From Streptomyces niger (GTDB lineage Bacteria; Actinomycetota; Actinomycetes; Streptomycetales; Streptomycetaceae), in contig NZ_JOFQ01000012.1 of the NCBI RefSeq assembly GCF_000718305.1, positions 202,261 to 266,260 of the forward strand: a stretch of 64,000 nt of DNA, written 5' to 3'. Every line of letters starts with the position of its first letter. The stretch's first letter is position 1. The translations under genes were made by a program, and so were the position numbers. This document shows positions 32,432 through 40,862 of this stretch, piece after piece. Below the pieces are notes generated by a model, which was not told the origin of the DNA, did no database searches, and saw nothing but the letters and a program-made list of their open reading frames with translations.

Positions 32432-33598
32432 ATGAGCAAGGAGCCCGTGGCCGTCGTCGGCATCGGCCAGACCCGGCACGTCGCCGCACGCAAGGACGTC
32501 TCGATCGCCGGGCTGGTCCGCGAGGCCGCCCTGCGCGCCCTGGAGGACGCCCAGCTGACCTGGGCCGACATCGACGCCGTCGTCATCGGCAAGGCGCCCG
32601 ACTTCTTCGAGGGCGTCATGATGCCCGAGCTGTACCTCGCCGACGCGCTCGGCGCCGTCGGCAAGCCCATGCTCCGGGTGCACACCGCGGGTTCCGTGGG
32701 CGGCTCCACCGCCCTGGTGGCCGCCAACCTCGTCGCCGCACGGGTACACGGCACCGTCCTCACCCTCGCCTTCGAGAAGCAGTCCGAGTCCAACGCGATG
32801 TGGGGCCTGTCCCTGCCCGTCCCCTTCCAGCAGCCGCTGCTGGCCGGGGCCGGCGGCTTCTTCGCCCCGCACGTCCGCGCCTACATGCGCCGCACCGGCG
32901 CACCCGACACGATCGGCTCCCTCGTCGCCTACAAGGACCGCCGCAACGCGCTCAAGAACCCGTACGCGCACCTCCACGAGCACGACATCACCCTGGAGAA
33001 GGTGCAGGCGTCCCCGATGCTGTGGGACCCCGTCCGGTACTCCGAGACCTGCCCCTCCTCGGACGGCGCGTGCGCGATGGTCCTGACCGGACGGGCCGGC
33101 GCCGACCACGCGCCGCACCCGCCGGCATGGGTGCACGGCGGGGCGATGCGCAGCGAACCGACGCTGTTCGCGGGCAAGGACGTCGTCTCGCCGCGCGCCG
33201 GGCGGGACTGCGCGGCCGACGTCTACCGGCAGGCCGGCGTCACCGACCCGCGCCGCCAGATCGACGCGGTCGAGATGTACGTGCCGTTCAGCTGGTACGA
33301 GCCGATGTGGCTGGAGAACCTCGGCTTCGCCGAGGAGGGCGAGGGCTGGAAGCTCACCGAGGCCGGCGTGACGGAACTGGACGGTGACCTCCCGGTGAAT
33401 CCTTCGGGCGGCGTCCTCTCCACCAACCCGATCGGCGCGTCGGGCATGCTCCGCTTCGCCGAGGCGGCGCTCCAGGTCCGCGGCCGGGCCGGGGACCACC
33501 AAATCCCGGGTGTCCGGCGTGCGTTGGGGCACGCCTACGGGGGTGGCTCGCAGTTCTTCGCGATGTGGCTGGTCGGCGCCGAGCCGCCCGCGACCTGA
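32432..33598 (+). CDS. Lipid-transfer/thiolase-like protein (Ltp3-like)
   Basis: 388 residues, thiolase superfamily. Motifs: VAVVGIGQTRHVAARKDVS, HTAGSVGGSTALVAANLV (the usual catalytic-cysteine position, here without Cys), SDGACAMVLTGR, VNPSGGVLSTNPIGASGMLRFAEAA and GHAYGGGSQFFAMW. The tyrosine of HAYGGG lies where retro-aldolases of this group have a catalytic residue, from memory of the Ltp2 structure. It would cleave a C-C bond in a side-chain hydroxyacyl-CoA together with the DUF35 protein. The order DUF35 - Ltp - Ltp matches Rv3521-Rv3523. Confidence 0.9.
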   Translation: MSKEPVAVVGIGQTRHVAARKDVSIAGLVREAALRALEDAQLTWADIDAVVIGKAPDFFEGVMMPELYLADALGAVGKPMLRVHTAGSVGGSTALVAANLVAARVHGTVLTLAFEKQSESNAMWGLSLPVPFQQPLLAGAGGFFAPHVRAYMRRTGAPDTIGSLVAYKDRRNALKNPYAHLHEHDITLEKVQASPMLWDPVRYSETCPSSDGACAMVLTGRAGADHAPHPPAWVHGGAMRSEPTLFAGKDVVSPRAGRDCAADVYRQAGVTDPRRQIDAVEMYVPFSWYEPMWLENLGFAEEGEGWKLTEAGVTELDGDLPVNPSGGVLSTNPIGASGMLRFAEAALQVRGRAGDHQIPGVRRALGHAYGGGSQFFAMWLVGAEPPAT

Positions 33599-33707
33599 CC
33601 GATGCCGTGCGGATCGGGGCCATCCGGCCCGTCGCGGCCTGTCGGTGGCCGGGCACGATGGTTACGCTGGCCGGGACGGCGGACCCCACCGGGGAGGAGC
33701 GGTACAC

Positions 33708-33950
33708 GTGGCCGAAAGCACCATCACCGAGCAGCGGATCACCGGCGAGAAGCAGCCCGAACTCGACCTCACACAGGCCCAGTGGCAGCCCAGTGGCCAG
33801 GGCGTGGGCGATGTCCAGATCGCCTTCGTCGACGGCTTCATCGCGATGCGGGACCGCCGCAGCCCGGACGGCCCGGCCGTCGTGTTCTCGCCCGGCGAAT
33901 GGCGTGGCTTCGTGCTGCGCGCCCGGGACGGCGAGTTCGACCTGACGTGA
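33708..33950 (+). CDS. DUF397-family small protein
   Basis: 80 residues. The C-terminal half has the DUF397 signature (IAMRDRRSPDGPAVVFSPGEWRGFVLRARDGEFD). The N-terminal half is unusual and lacks the common WRKSSYS motif. DUF397 proteins normally sit beside an XRE-type regulator and form a morphogenesis or antitoxin-like pair; no such partner is adjacent, so this is an orphan. GGAGGAG lies 7 nt before the GTG at 33708. Confidence 0.88.
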   Translation: MAESTITEQRITGEKQPELDLTQAQWQPSGQGVGDVQIAFVDGFIAMRDRRSPDGPAVVFSPGEWRGFVLRARDGEFDLT

Positions 33951-33993
33951 CGCCCGGAGGACGGTACGACGCCGCGCGCTGAGCGGGTGCGGC

Positions 33994-34029
33994 CGCGCCG
34001 CCCGGACCGGACCCCGGCCGGGCGGCGCG
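33994..34029. terminator. Bidirectional terminator, DUF397 / LRR gene
   Basis: CGCGCCGCCCGG (33994-34005) pairs perfectly with CCGGGCGGCGCG (34018-34029), loop of 12, between convergent stops at 33950 and 34034. Confidence 0.75.
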
Positions 34030-34033
34030 CCCG

Positions 34034-34756
34034 TCAGACGAGGACGACGCAGCCGCGGTCCCGCAGGGCACGCAGCACCGGCGCCGCCTCGTCGACGGCG
34101 TTCCAGCGCAGATCCAGCTTCTCCAGGGACAGGCACTCCGGCAGCCAGTGGGGGAGTGTGCCGATGCAGTTGGAGCGCAGGTCCAGCCGGCGCAGCAGCG
34201 GGAGGCCGCGCAGCACCTCGGGCAGCTCGGCCAAGGCGTTCCCGCGCAGCTCCAGTTCGCGCAGTTCCCGCAGTTCGGCGAAGGTGCGGGGCAGCGCGGT
34301 GAGGTGGTTGCCGCGCAGCCACAGCTCCCGCAGCCGGGTCAGCCGGCCGAGCGCCGGCGGCAGCGCGGTCAGGGCGCAGTGCTGGGCCCGCAGTTCGTAC
34401 AGGCCCGCAAGCCCGCCCAGCGCGTCCGGGAGGCGGCCGAGCGGGTTCTCGCCAACGTTGAGATAGCCGAGGCGGGCCAGCCGCCCCAGTGTGGCCGGCA
34501 GTTCGGCCAGTCGGTTGTCGTGCAGGTACAGGCAGCCGGAGAGGCCGGTCAGGTCGCCGAGCGAGGCGGGCAGCCGGGTGAGTGCGTTGTGCCCGAGGTC
34601 GAGCGTGCGCAGGCTGGTCAGCCGGCCGATGCGGTCGGGGAGCGCGGTGAGGGCGTTGTCGGCGAGGATCAGCGTGCGCGGCCCCGGCACCGTCTCCCAC
34701 ACCTCCGCCGGTACGGATCCCAGCCCGGCCTTCCAGTAGTTGAGCACCTCGGTCAT
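34034..34756 (-). CDS. Leucine-rich-repeat protein
   Basis: 240 residues made almost wholly of about nine 23-residue LRRs of the type L-x-x-L-x-L-x-x-N-x-L-x-x-LP-x-x-L-x-x-L (for example LRTLDLGHNALTRLPASLG). There is no signal peptide and no transmembrane segment, so it is probably a cytoplasmic protein-binding surface. It starts only 16 nt after the terpene synthase stop on the same strand, so the two are probably co-transcribed. A repeat-scaffold protein with a terpene cyclase is unusual; its partner is unknown. Confidence 0.9.
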   Translation of the reverse strand: MTEVLNYWKAGLGSVPAEVWETVPGPRTLILADNALTALPDRIGRLTSLRTLDLGHNALTRLPASLGDLTGLSGCLYLHDNRLAELPATLGRLARLGYLNVGENPLGRLPDALGGLAGLYELRAQHCALTALPPALGRLTRLRELWLRGNHLTALPRTFAELRELRELELRGNALAELPEVLRGLPLLRRLDLRSNCIGTLPHWLPECLSLEKLDLRWNAVDEAAPVLRALRDRGCVVLV

Positions 34757-34772
34757 CGGGGCGGGCCGCCGG

Positions 34773-35870
34773 TCAGGAGCCGGTCGTACGGTGCGCCGAC
34801 AGCGTGCCCGGGTCGGCGGCCGCGAAGAGGTCGGCCCAGGGCCGGCTGCGTACGGAGGCGGTGCCGGTGTCGTCGTAGCGCGGGGTCTCCTGCGACCACA
34901 CGAGATTGCCGCTCATCAGGTGGTGCATGTGCGTGACGTAGTGGCCCACGTGGTCGTGCACCTCGGCCGGTACGCCCAGCTCCTTGAGCGTCGCGGGCAG
35001 CGTTGCGGCGATCTGCTGGAACTGGTCCACGCGCGCGTTGGTCGTCCGGACGATCCTGCGCACCGCCTGGTCCAGCGTGCAGCCGGTCGACCGCTGCAGG
35101 ATGATCACGCTGTTGTTGACGTCCCCGGCCGCCAGCTCCTTGTCCACCGAGACGACGTCGTTGACGAAGATCACCACATCGGCGGTGAGCCGGCGCAGCT
35201 CGGCCAGCGGCGGTCTGCCGTGCAGCTCACGCGGGAGGACGTAACCGCCGCAGCGCTCCGCGAAGTCCAGGCACGGCTGTACGCCTATGGAGTCCCGGCG
35301 GCCCTTGAGGTACTGCTCCAACGGCAGCACGCCTTTGCGGGTACGGTTCTGCGCCTCCCAGTGGTACGCGCCGAGATACCGCTCCCAGTGGTCCTGGAAG
35401 CGCAGCTGCCAGGCGCGGGGCGCCCCGGCGGTGATCCGCAGCCAGATGTCGCGGTAGCCGGCGACCAGCGGGCTGTCGGGCTCCTCGGGCAGCAGATCGG
35501 GCGTGTCGTCCATCGTGCGCACCACGCGGTCCACGAAGTGCGCCACCGACTCCGGGCACTGGCCCAGTTCGCCGTCGAACTGGTCGTCGAAGAGGAAGAA
35601 CCAGGCGTTGAAGTCCGTCGCCAGGGCCAGCTCGGCGGCGCCGGCCTCGGGGTAGAAGTAGGCCATGAGCCGGTCCAGTCGCAGTGCGTCGTACTCCTCC
35701 GTCGCCGCCGCACCGCGCAGTATGCCGTGATCGTGCAGCCAGCCGAGGGTGTGCCGCCGCGCCGCTTCCACCCCGGGGTTCAACCGCGCCGGGAAGGGGA
35801 TGAGGAGGGGCGCGGTACGCCTGGGTACGGGGGGCAACGGTACTACCGTCGCACTCTTGTGGTCGTTCAT
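34773..35870 (-). CDS. Class I terpene synthase (sesquiterpene cyclase type)
   Basis: 365 residues. All class I metal and pyrophosphate motifs are present: the aspartate-rich FDDQFDG (D95, D96 and D99), the NSE triad NDVVSVDKE (N237, S241 and E245), a basic residue in RRDSIG and the terminal RY pair (R331-Y332). Length and the DDQFD form fit bacterial sesquiterpene cyclases that ionise farnesyl diphosphate; the product cannot be read. No P450 or methyltransferase is adjacent. The upstream region carries palindrome TTGACCAGTCAA and faces a divergent LAL-type regulator. Confidence 0.93.
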   Translation of the reverse strand: MNDHKSATVVPLPPVPRRTAPLLIPFPARLNPGVEAARRHTLGWLHDHGILRGAAATEEYDALRLDRLMAYFYPEAGAAELALATDFNAWFFLFDDQFDGELGQCPESVAHFVDRVVRTMDDTPDLLPEEPDSPLVAGYRDIWLRITAGAPRAWQLRFQDHWERYLGAYHWEAQNRTRKGVLPLEQYLKGRRDSIGVQPCLDFAERCGGYVLPRELHGRPPLAELRRLTADVVIFVNDVVSVDKELAAGDVNNSVIILQRSTGCTLDQAVRRIVRTTNARVDQFQQIAATLPATLKELGVPAEVHDHVGHYVTHMHHLMSGNLVWSQETPRYDDTGTASVRSRPWADLFAAADPGTLSAHRTTGS

Positions 35871-36155
35871 GGTCCGCCTCCTTCAAGCTGCGCCCCGCGG
35901 CGCAGTCAGGGGAGCCTGAGGCTCCTGCGTTGACCAGTCAAGAAGGGAGCAGGTTTATCGGTCAATAAGTTCGCGGACGTCGCCCGCTCGCGCCACCCGC
36001 GCAGGTAAGGGGGAGCGCGCCGCGCAATGTCCCGGACAGCGCGCAACCACGGCGTACGCTCCCCCGATTCATGGTCGGAAGTTGCTCGGGCCCGACCATG
36101 CGGAGCCACGCGGCGCTAGGCTCGTCGCCATATGCAAAAGGGGTGAGGGCGGAAC
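35871..36155. promoter_or_regulatory. Divergent promoter region, terpene synthase / LAL regulator
   Basis: No gene seen. It contains a hairpin GGAGCC-TGA-GGCTCC (35911-35925), the palindrome TTGAC-CA-GTCAA (35930-35941), and two minus-strand TTGAC boxes (one inside the palindrome, one in the TCGGTCAATAAG stretch) that could be -35 elements for the cyclase. The lower GC around 35940-35975 marks a promoter. Confidence 0.5.
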
Positions 36156-37973
36156 ATGGCGGAGATCACCGGGCGGTCCGGCCGGGCGCGCAGGCCGATG
36201 CTCGAGCGGGATACGGAACTGAGCGCACTGGACGGCATGTTGACCGACCTGTGCGGCTCCGGCAAAGAGGACGGAGGGGTGCGGACGGGCGGCCTGATCG
36301 CCTTCGCCGGGCCCGCGGGCATGGGCAAGACCGCGCTGATCAACGAGGCCCGCCGGCGCGCCATCGCCCGCGGCTGCACGGTCCTGCTGGCCCGCGGCGG
36401 CGAGCAGGAGCAGGAGGTGGCCTTCCATGTGGTACGGCAGCTGGTGCAGCCGGTGTTCGCCGCCGAGTCCCCCGAGGAGCACCGCCGGATCCTGGGCACC
36501 TGGTACGACATCGTCGCGCCCGCCGTGGGGCTGGTCGCGGCGGACGGCGACGCCTCCCCCGACCCGCAGGGCGTGCGGGACGGCCTGGACTGGGTCGTCA
36601 CCCGCTTCGCCGTGCACTTCACGCCCGTCGTCCTCATCCTCGACGACGCCCACTGGGCCGACTCCGAATCCCTCGCCTGGCTCACCGCGTTCGCCGCCCG
36701 CGCGGAGGAGCTCCCCATACTGATCATCGTCGGGTACCGCCCCGACGAGCTGCCGGCCGGCGCCGGTCCGCTGCGCCGGATCGCCGAGCGCAGCGGCTCC
36801 CGCCCCTTCGAGCTGACCCCACTCACCCCCGCCGCCGTCCGGCGCGTGGTGACCCACATGGTCGGCGAGGGAGCCGACGAGGCGTTCTGCCGCGAGTGCT
36901 GGGCCGTCACCGGCGGCAATCCGTACGAGGTCGTCGAGCTGAGCGCCAAGATCCGCGAGCGCGACATCAAGCCGCAGCAGGCCAACGTCTCCCAGCTCCG
37001 CGAGCTGGTCATGGCCATCAAGGACAGCGGACTCATCGAACGCCTGGAGCGGCTCGGTACCGCCGCCGTCCGCTTCGCCTGGGCCGCCTCCGTGCTCGGT
37101 ACGGAGGTCTCCCCGACGCTCGCCGCCAACGTCGCGGGCCTCGGCTCCGTCCAGGCCGCCGACGTCGTGGACAAGCTGCGCGACGCCCGCATCCTCGCCC
37201 CGGCCGCCTCCTCGGACAACGGCAACCTCCGGTTCTTCCACCCCCTCGTCGCCAGCGCCGTCTACCAGGCCATCCCCGGCGCGCTGCGGGTCGCGCTGCA
37301 CGGCCAGGCGGCGGCCGCCGTGGTGGACGCGGGCCACGGCGCCACGGCCGCGGCCCGGCACCTGCTGGAGATGCACCCCGAGCACGACGACTGGGTCGTG
37401 CAGCGGCTGCGCGAGGCCGCGAGCGAGTACTTCCGCGCGGGCGCGCCGGACGCGGCCCGCCGCTGCCTGGCCCGTGCGCTGCGCGAGCCCCCTGCTCTGC
37501 AGGACCGCGCCCTGGTCCTCTTCGAGCTGGGCTGTTCCTCCCTGCTCAGCGAGCCCGCGACCACGGTGAACCACCTCCGTGCGGCGCTGGAGGAGGAAGA
37601 GCTCGACCCGGAACTGCGCGAGACGATCACGTACAAGCTGGCGCAGGCGCTCGCACACGCCGACCGTATGGAGGAGGCGGCGGAGGTGGTCGCAGCGGAG
37701 GCGCAGCGGGCCACCAACGCGCGGACGCGGCTGCGCATGCAGGCCGAGCAGTTCATGTGGAACGCCTTCCGGGCCGACGAGCAGGAGTCGCCCGCCCGCT
37801 CCCGGCTGCTGGCCAAGCTGGCCGACCATCTCACCGGGCGCGGCATGGCCGAGCGGTACATCCTCGGGCTGCGCGCCTGGGACGCCATGGTGCGCGGCGA
37901 GAGCGCGCAGAGGGCGCTGCACTACGCCGAGGAGGCGCTCGGCGACGGCCTGCCGTGGACGGACGAGGAGTAG
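36156..37973 (+). CDS. LAL regulator, N-terminal ATPase part (ends at an in-frame amber codon)
   Basis: 605 residues. AAA-type ATPase with Walker A GPAGMGKTA (52-60) and Walker B LILDDAHW (160-167), a winged-helix-like segment, then the start of helical repeats. It stops at TAG (37971-37973) after DGLPWTDEE. The same frame resumes directly (GFEVPVLVALTFMYC) and runs to a LuxR helix-turn-helix ending at 39092, so the ancestral protein was about 978 residues. The amber replaces one codon, perhaps TGG. As it stands this polypeptide lacks the DNA-binding domain. It is divergent from the terpene synthase and was probably its regulator. A GAGGGCGGAAC site precedes the ATG. Confidence 0.85.
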   Translation: MAEITGRSGRARRPMLERDTELSALDGMLTDLCGSGKEDGGVRTGGLIAFAGPAGMGKTALINEARRRAIARGCTVLLARGGEQEQEVAFHVVRQLVQPVFAAESPEEHRRILGTWYDIVAPAVGLVAADGDASPDPQGVRDGLDWVVTRFAVHFTPVVLILDDAHWADSESLAWLTAFAARAEELPILIIVGYRPDELPAGAGPLRRIAERSGSRPFELTPLTPAAVRRVVTHMVGEGADEAFCRECWAVTGGNPYEVVELSAKIRERDIKPQQANVSQLRELVMAIKDSGLIERLERLGTAAVRFAWAASVLGTEVSPTLAANVAGLGSVQAADVVDKLRDARILAPAASSDNGNLRFFHPLVASAVYQAIPGALRVALHGQAAAAVVDAGHGATAAARHLLEMHPEHDDWVVQRLREAASEYFRAGAPDAARRCLARALREPPALQDRALVLFELGCSSLLSEPATTVNHLRAALEEEELDPELRETITYKLAQALAHADRMEEAAEVVAAEAQRATNARTRLRMQAEQFMWNAFRADEQESPARSRLLAKLADHLTGRGMAERYILGLRAWDAMVRGESAQRALHYAEEALGDGLPWTDEE

Positions 37974-37982
37974 GGCTTCGAA

Positions 37983-39092
37983 GTGCCCGTCCTCGTCGCG
38001 CTCACCTTCATGTACTGCGACCAGCCGGGCCGTGCCGAGGAGCTGTTCCACAAGGGCATCGCCGAGTGCGAGCGCAAGGGCTGGCGCGGCGCCCACCTCT
38101 CCTTCGGGTACACCCTGCTCGGTTACATCCGCTACCGCCGCGGCCGGCTCGCCGAGGCGGAGGACCTGGTCCACGGCGGCCTGCGGATCGCGCACCGGGT
38201 GGGGCAGCGGGTGCCCGCCCAGTGGTTCGCGATCGGCATCCTCATCGAGATCCTGCTCGCCCGCGGACGGATCGCCGAGGCCCAGGAGCTGGCCGACACG
38301 TACAGCTACGGCGAGGTCGTGCCGAACGCCGTCGTGTACCCCGACTCGCAGACCGTCTACAGCGAGCTGCTGCTCGCGCGCGGACTGCACCGCGACGCGG
38401 AACAGCAGCTCACGGCGGTCGGCAGGCGGCTGGAGTCGCGCGCCATGCGCAACCCCGCCTGGTGCCCCTGGCAGCTGCACCTCGCCCGCGCGATCGCCCT
38501 CACCGACCGGGCCAGGGCCCTCACCCTGGTCGACGAGGCGCTGCAGCGCGCGCAGGACTTCGGTACGGAGTCGGCCATCGGGCAGGCGCTGTTCTGCAAG
38601 GCCGGCGTGGTCGGCGGCGCGGAGGGCATGAAGCTGCTGGCCGAGGCGGTGCGCCACTTCGAGCGTTCCCCGTCCGCCTTCGAGCTGGCCCAGGCGCTGG
38701 TGGAGCACGGCGCCGCACTGCGCCGGGCGGGCCTGCCGCAGGACGCCGCCGATCGCCTCTACCGCGGCCTGGACAGCGCCCTGCACTGCGGCGCCGAGGC
38801 GCTGGCGGCCCGCGCCCGCGACGAGCTGTCCGCCGCCGGGCTGCGCCCGCTCCAGCTGCGCAGTTCCGGTACGGACACGCTCACCGCGCAGGAGCGGGCG
38901 GTGGCCGAGTGGGTCGTGCAGGGCTGGACCAAGGACCGCATCGCCGTGGAGCTGGGCACCCAGGTGCCGGCCGTCAGCCGGCTGCTGTCCGGGGTCTACC
39001 GCAAGATGGGCACGGACCGCGGCGGCCTGCCGCGACTGCTGGAGAGCGCGGGCGCCGGCCTCGTGCCGCCGCCCACCGTGCCGGAGGGGTGA
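37983..39092 (+). CDS. LAL regulator, C-terminal helical and LuxR DNA-binding part
   Basis: In the same frame as the preceding ORF, separated only by the TAG at 37971 and three codons. GTG at 37983 with GAGGAG (37965-37970) 12 nt upstream could allow re-initiation, giving 369 residues. It contains TPR-like helices (PGRAEELFHKGIAECERKGW and later repeats) and a C-terminal LuxR helix-turn-helix (LTAQERAVAEWVVQGWTKDRIAVELGTQVPAVSRLLSGVYRKMG). That HTH is diverged from consensus but structurally complete. Whether a functional regulator is made depends on re-initiation or amber read-through; otherwise the locus is a pseudogene. Confidence 0.75.
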   Translation: MPVLVALTFMYCDQPGRAEELFHKGIAECERKGWRGAHLSFGYTLLGYIRYRRGRLAEAEDLVHGGLRIAHRVGQRVPAQWFAIGILIEILLARGRIAEAQELADTYSYGEVVPNAVVYPDSQTVYSELLLARGLHRDAEQQLTAVGRRLESRAMRNPAWCPWQLHLARAIALTDRARALTLVDEALQRAQDFGTESAIGQALFCKAGVVGGAEGMKLLAEAVRHFERSPSAFELAQALVEHGAALRRAGLPQDAADRLYRGLDSALHCGAEALAARARDELSAAGLRPLQLRSSGTDTLTAQERAVAEWVVQGWTKDRIAVELGTQVPAVSRLLSGVYRKMGTDRGGLPRLLESAGAGLVPPPTVPEG

Positions 39093-39146
39093 CGGCCGCC
39101 CCGGGACCGCAGCGTGGTGCCGCGGCGCGCCACGTACGATGGCTGT

Positions 39147-39644
39147 ATGTCGTTCCTCCGCCGCCGTAGCGCCGTGCCTGCCGGGCCCGATTTTGATGTG
39201 CTTGCCATGGACCCCGGGGACTGGCCCGGCAATCTGGGTGCCGGGCTGCTGCCCGCTCCCGACGGCAGCTGCCAGGGCGTCTTCCTGCGTTACGACCTCT
39301 TCGGCGGCCGCGGCCCGGCGATGATCATCGGCAATCTCCCCGAAGGATCCCCGGCGCGGGATCTCGGCGAGGGCGAGGTGCCCTTCGAGGTGGCGCAGCT
39401 GCTGGACGCGCTGGGCCACGACGAGGAGGTCACCGTCGTGGAGACCGAGGACCTCCCGGTGATGCACGACAACAACCTGCTGATCGTCAAGCGCATCAAG
39501 TGCTCCGAGGGCCGGGTCTCCTGCGTGCAGTTCGACCGGAACGACGGCGTGCTGGTCACCATCGCCAGCTGGGACCGCCCGATCACCGACGACCTGTACG
39601 CGCTGCTCAAGCCGCTGCCCGCGGAGATGTTCCAGCAGGGCTGA
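39147..39644 (+). CDS. Conserved hypothetical protein
   Basis: 165 residues, no signal peptide, no membrane segment. It has a mixed alpha/beta look, with LGAGLLPAPDGSCQGVFLRYDLFGGRGPAMIIG, then AQLLDALGHDEEVTVVE and DNNLLIVKRIKCSEGRVSCVQFDRNDGVLVTIASW. I do not recognise the family. TACGAT (39135-39140) lies exactly 6 nt before the ATG at 39147, so it is likely expressed from a leaderless transcript, independent of the LAL gene. Confidence 0.85.
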   Translation: MSFLRRRSAVPAGPDFDVLAMDPGDWPGNLGAGLLPAPDGSCQGVFLRYDLFGGRGPAMIIGNLPEGSPARDLGEGEVPFEVAQLLDALGHDEEVTVVETEDLPVMHDNNLLIVKRIKCSEGRVSCVQFDRNDGVLVTIASWDRPITDDLYALLKPLPAEMFQQG

Positions 39645-39740
39645 GCCCGGCATGAGCGCGGCACGGCGGCACGGGCGGGTGCCCCGGGCCCGTACCGCCT
39701 CTTCGCGCCAGGAGCGGGCCGTCCTCGGGGCGCGAGGCGG

Positions 39741-40862
39741 TCACTCGTACGTGTCCGCTCCGGCCCGGCTTCGGGCGGGCGCGTCCGGGGCCGGGCCGGC
39801 GGGTTCGGCCGCTTCCGCTGGCCGGTCCCGGGCGGCCGGCCGTGGCGGTGCCGTCGTGGCCCGGGGGATCAACCGGGTGGGGAGGACCAGGTGCCGGGCC
39901 CGGTCCGCTTCCGGGTCGTTGATCAGATCGAGGGCCAGCTCGCCCGCCGCCCGTCCGATGTCGGCGGGGGACTGGGCGATCGTGGTGAGGTCCGACCACT
40001 CGGCCATCTGATGGTCGTCGAAGCCCAGCACGGACATCCGCGCCGGCACGTCGACATGGGCCTTGCGCAGCGTCCAGACCAGCGAGACGGCGACCTCGTC
40101 CTGTTCGGCGAAGATCGCGGTGGGCGGTTCGCGCAGGCTCAGCAGCGTCCCAACGGCTTCGGCGGTACGGCGCTTGTCCCCGGGCGGCGTGGCCACCACC
40201 AGATCGTCGTCCGGCGCCACGCCCGCCTCGCTGAGCGCCTGCCGGTAGCCGAGCAGCCGCTCGTGCGAGCTGAAGGTGAAGCCGCTGGCGCCGGTGGTCT
40301 GCACGAAGGCGATCCGGCGGTGCCCGAGGCCGAGCAGGTGCCGGGTGCCGGCGCGGGCCCCTGCCACGTCGTCCACGTACACGCTGGGGCGGCCCTTGGC
40401 GTGCTGGCTGATGTAGACCACCGGCATCTGGAGGTCGTCCAGGCGCGCGCTCTCCTCCTCGGAGAGGTCGAAGGAGAAGACCAGCAGCGCGTCGGCGTTG
40501 CGCCGCGCGGGCAGCCGGTCGAAGAAGTCGGTGCGCTCCGCCAGGTCCGGGATGACATAGACCAGCAGGTCCAGGCCGGCCGCGCGCAGTACCGGCCCCA
40601 GGCTGGAGAGTGCCGAGCCGATGAACCAGGAGTTGAGCGTGGGCGCGAGCACGGCGACCACGCCCGTACGGCCGGTGACCAGGCTGGATGCCTGACGGGA
40701 CACCACGAAGTGCAGTTCCCGTGCGGCCTGTTCGACGCGGGCGCGCACGTCCGGCGAGACCGTGGTCAGGCCGCGCATGGTGCGGGAGACGGTGGAGGCG
40801 GACACCCCGGCCCGCTGGGCGACGTCGGCCAGCGTGGGGTGGTGGCGCTGGGCTGGTGGCAT
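39741..40862 (-). CDS. LacI-family sugar-responsive repressor
   Basis: 373 residues. The N-terminal helix-turn-helix (TLADVAQRAGVSASTVSRTMRG) and hinge helix (ARELHFVVSRQASSLV) are typical, followed by a periplasmic-binding-protein-like effector domain (GVVAVLAPTLNSWFIG to QSPADIGRAAGELALDLI). A 35-residue proline/alanine-rich tail is extra. It is divergent from the ABC importer operon. Candidate operators lie before its own gene (two) and on the importer promoter (one), so it probably represses both until the transported sugar or a derivative binds. Confidence 0.93.
   Translation of the reverse strand: MPPAQRHHPTLADVAQRAGVSASTVSRTMRGLTTVSPDVRARVEQAARELHFVVSRQASSLVTGRTGVVAVLAPTLNSWFIGSALSSLGPVLRAAGLDLLVYVIPDLAERTDFFDRLPARRNADALLVFSFDLSEEESARLDDLQMPVVYISQHAKGRPSVYVDDVAGARAGTRHLLGLGHRRIAFVQTTGASGFTFSSHERLLGYRQALSEAGVAPDDDLVVATPPGDKRRTAEAVGTLLSLREPPTAIFAEQDEVAVSLVWTLRKAHVDVPARMSVLGFDDHQMAEWSDLTTIAQSPADIGRAAGELALDLINDPEADRARHLVLPTRLIPRATTAPPRPAARDRPAEAAEPAGPAPDAPARSRAGADTYE

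Noticed and set aside
35906..36109. A 67-codon minus-strand ORF between the terpene synthase and the LAL gene
   Set aside because: Overlaps promoter-like DNA, has no ribosome site and a composition typical of chance frames.
36069..39653. An 1194-codon minus-strand frame opposite the LAL regulator
   Set aside because: Low-complexity Gly/Ala/Arg content and no motif, whereas the plus strand has Walker motifs and a LuxR domain. It is a shadow frame.
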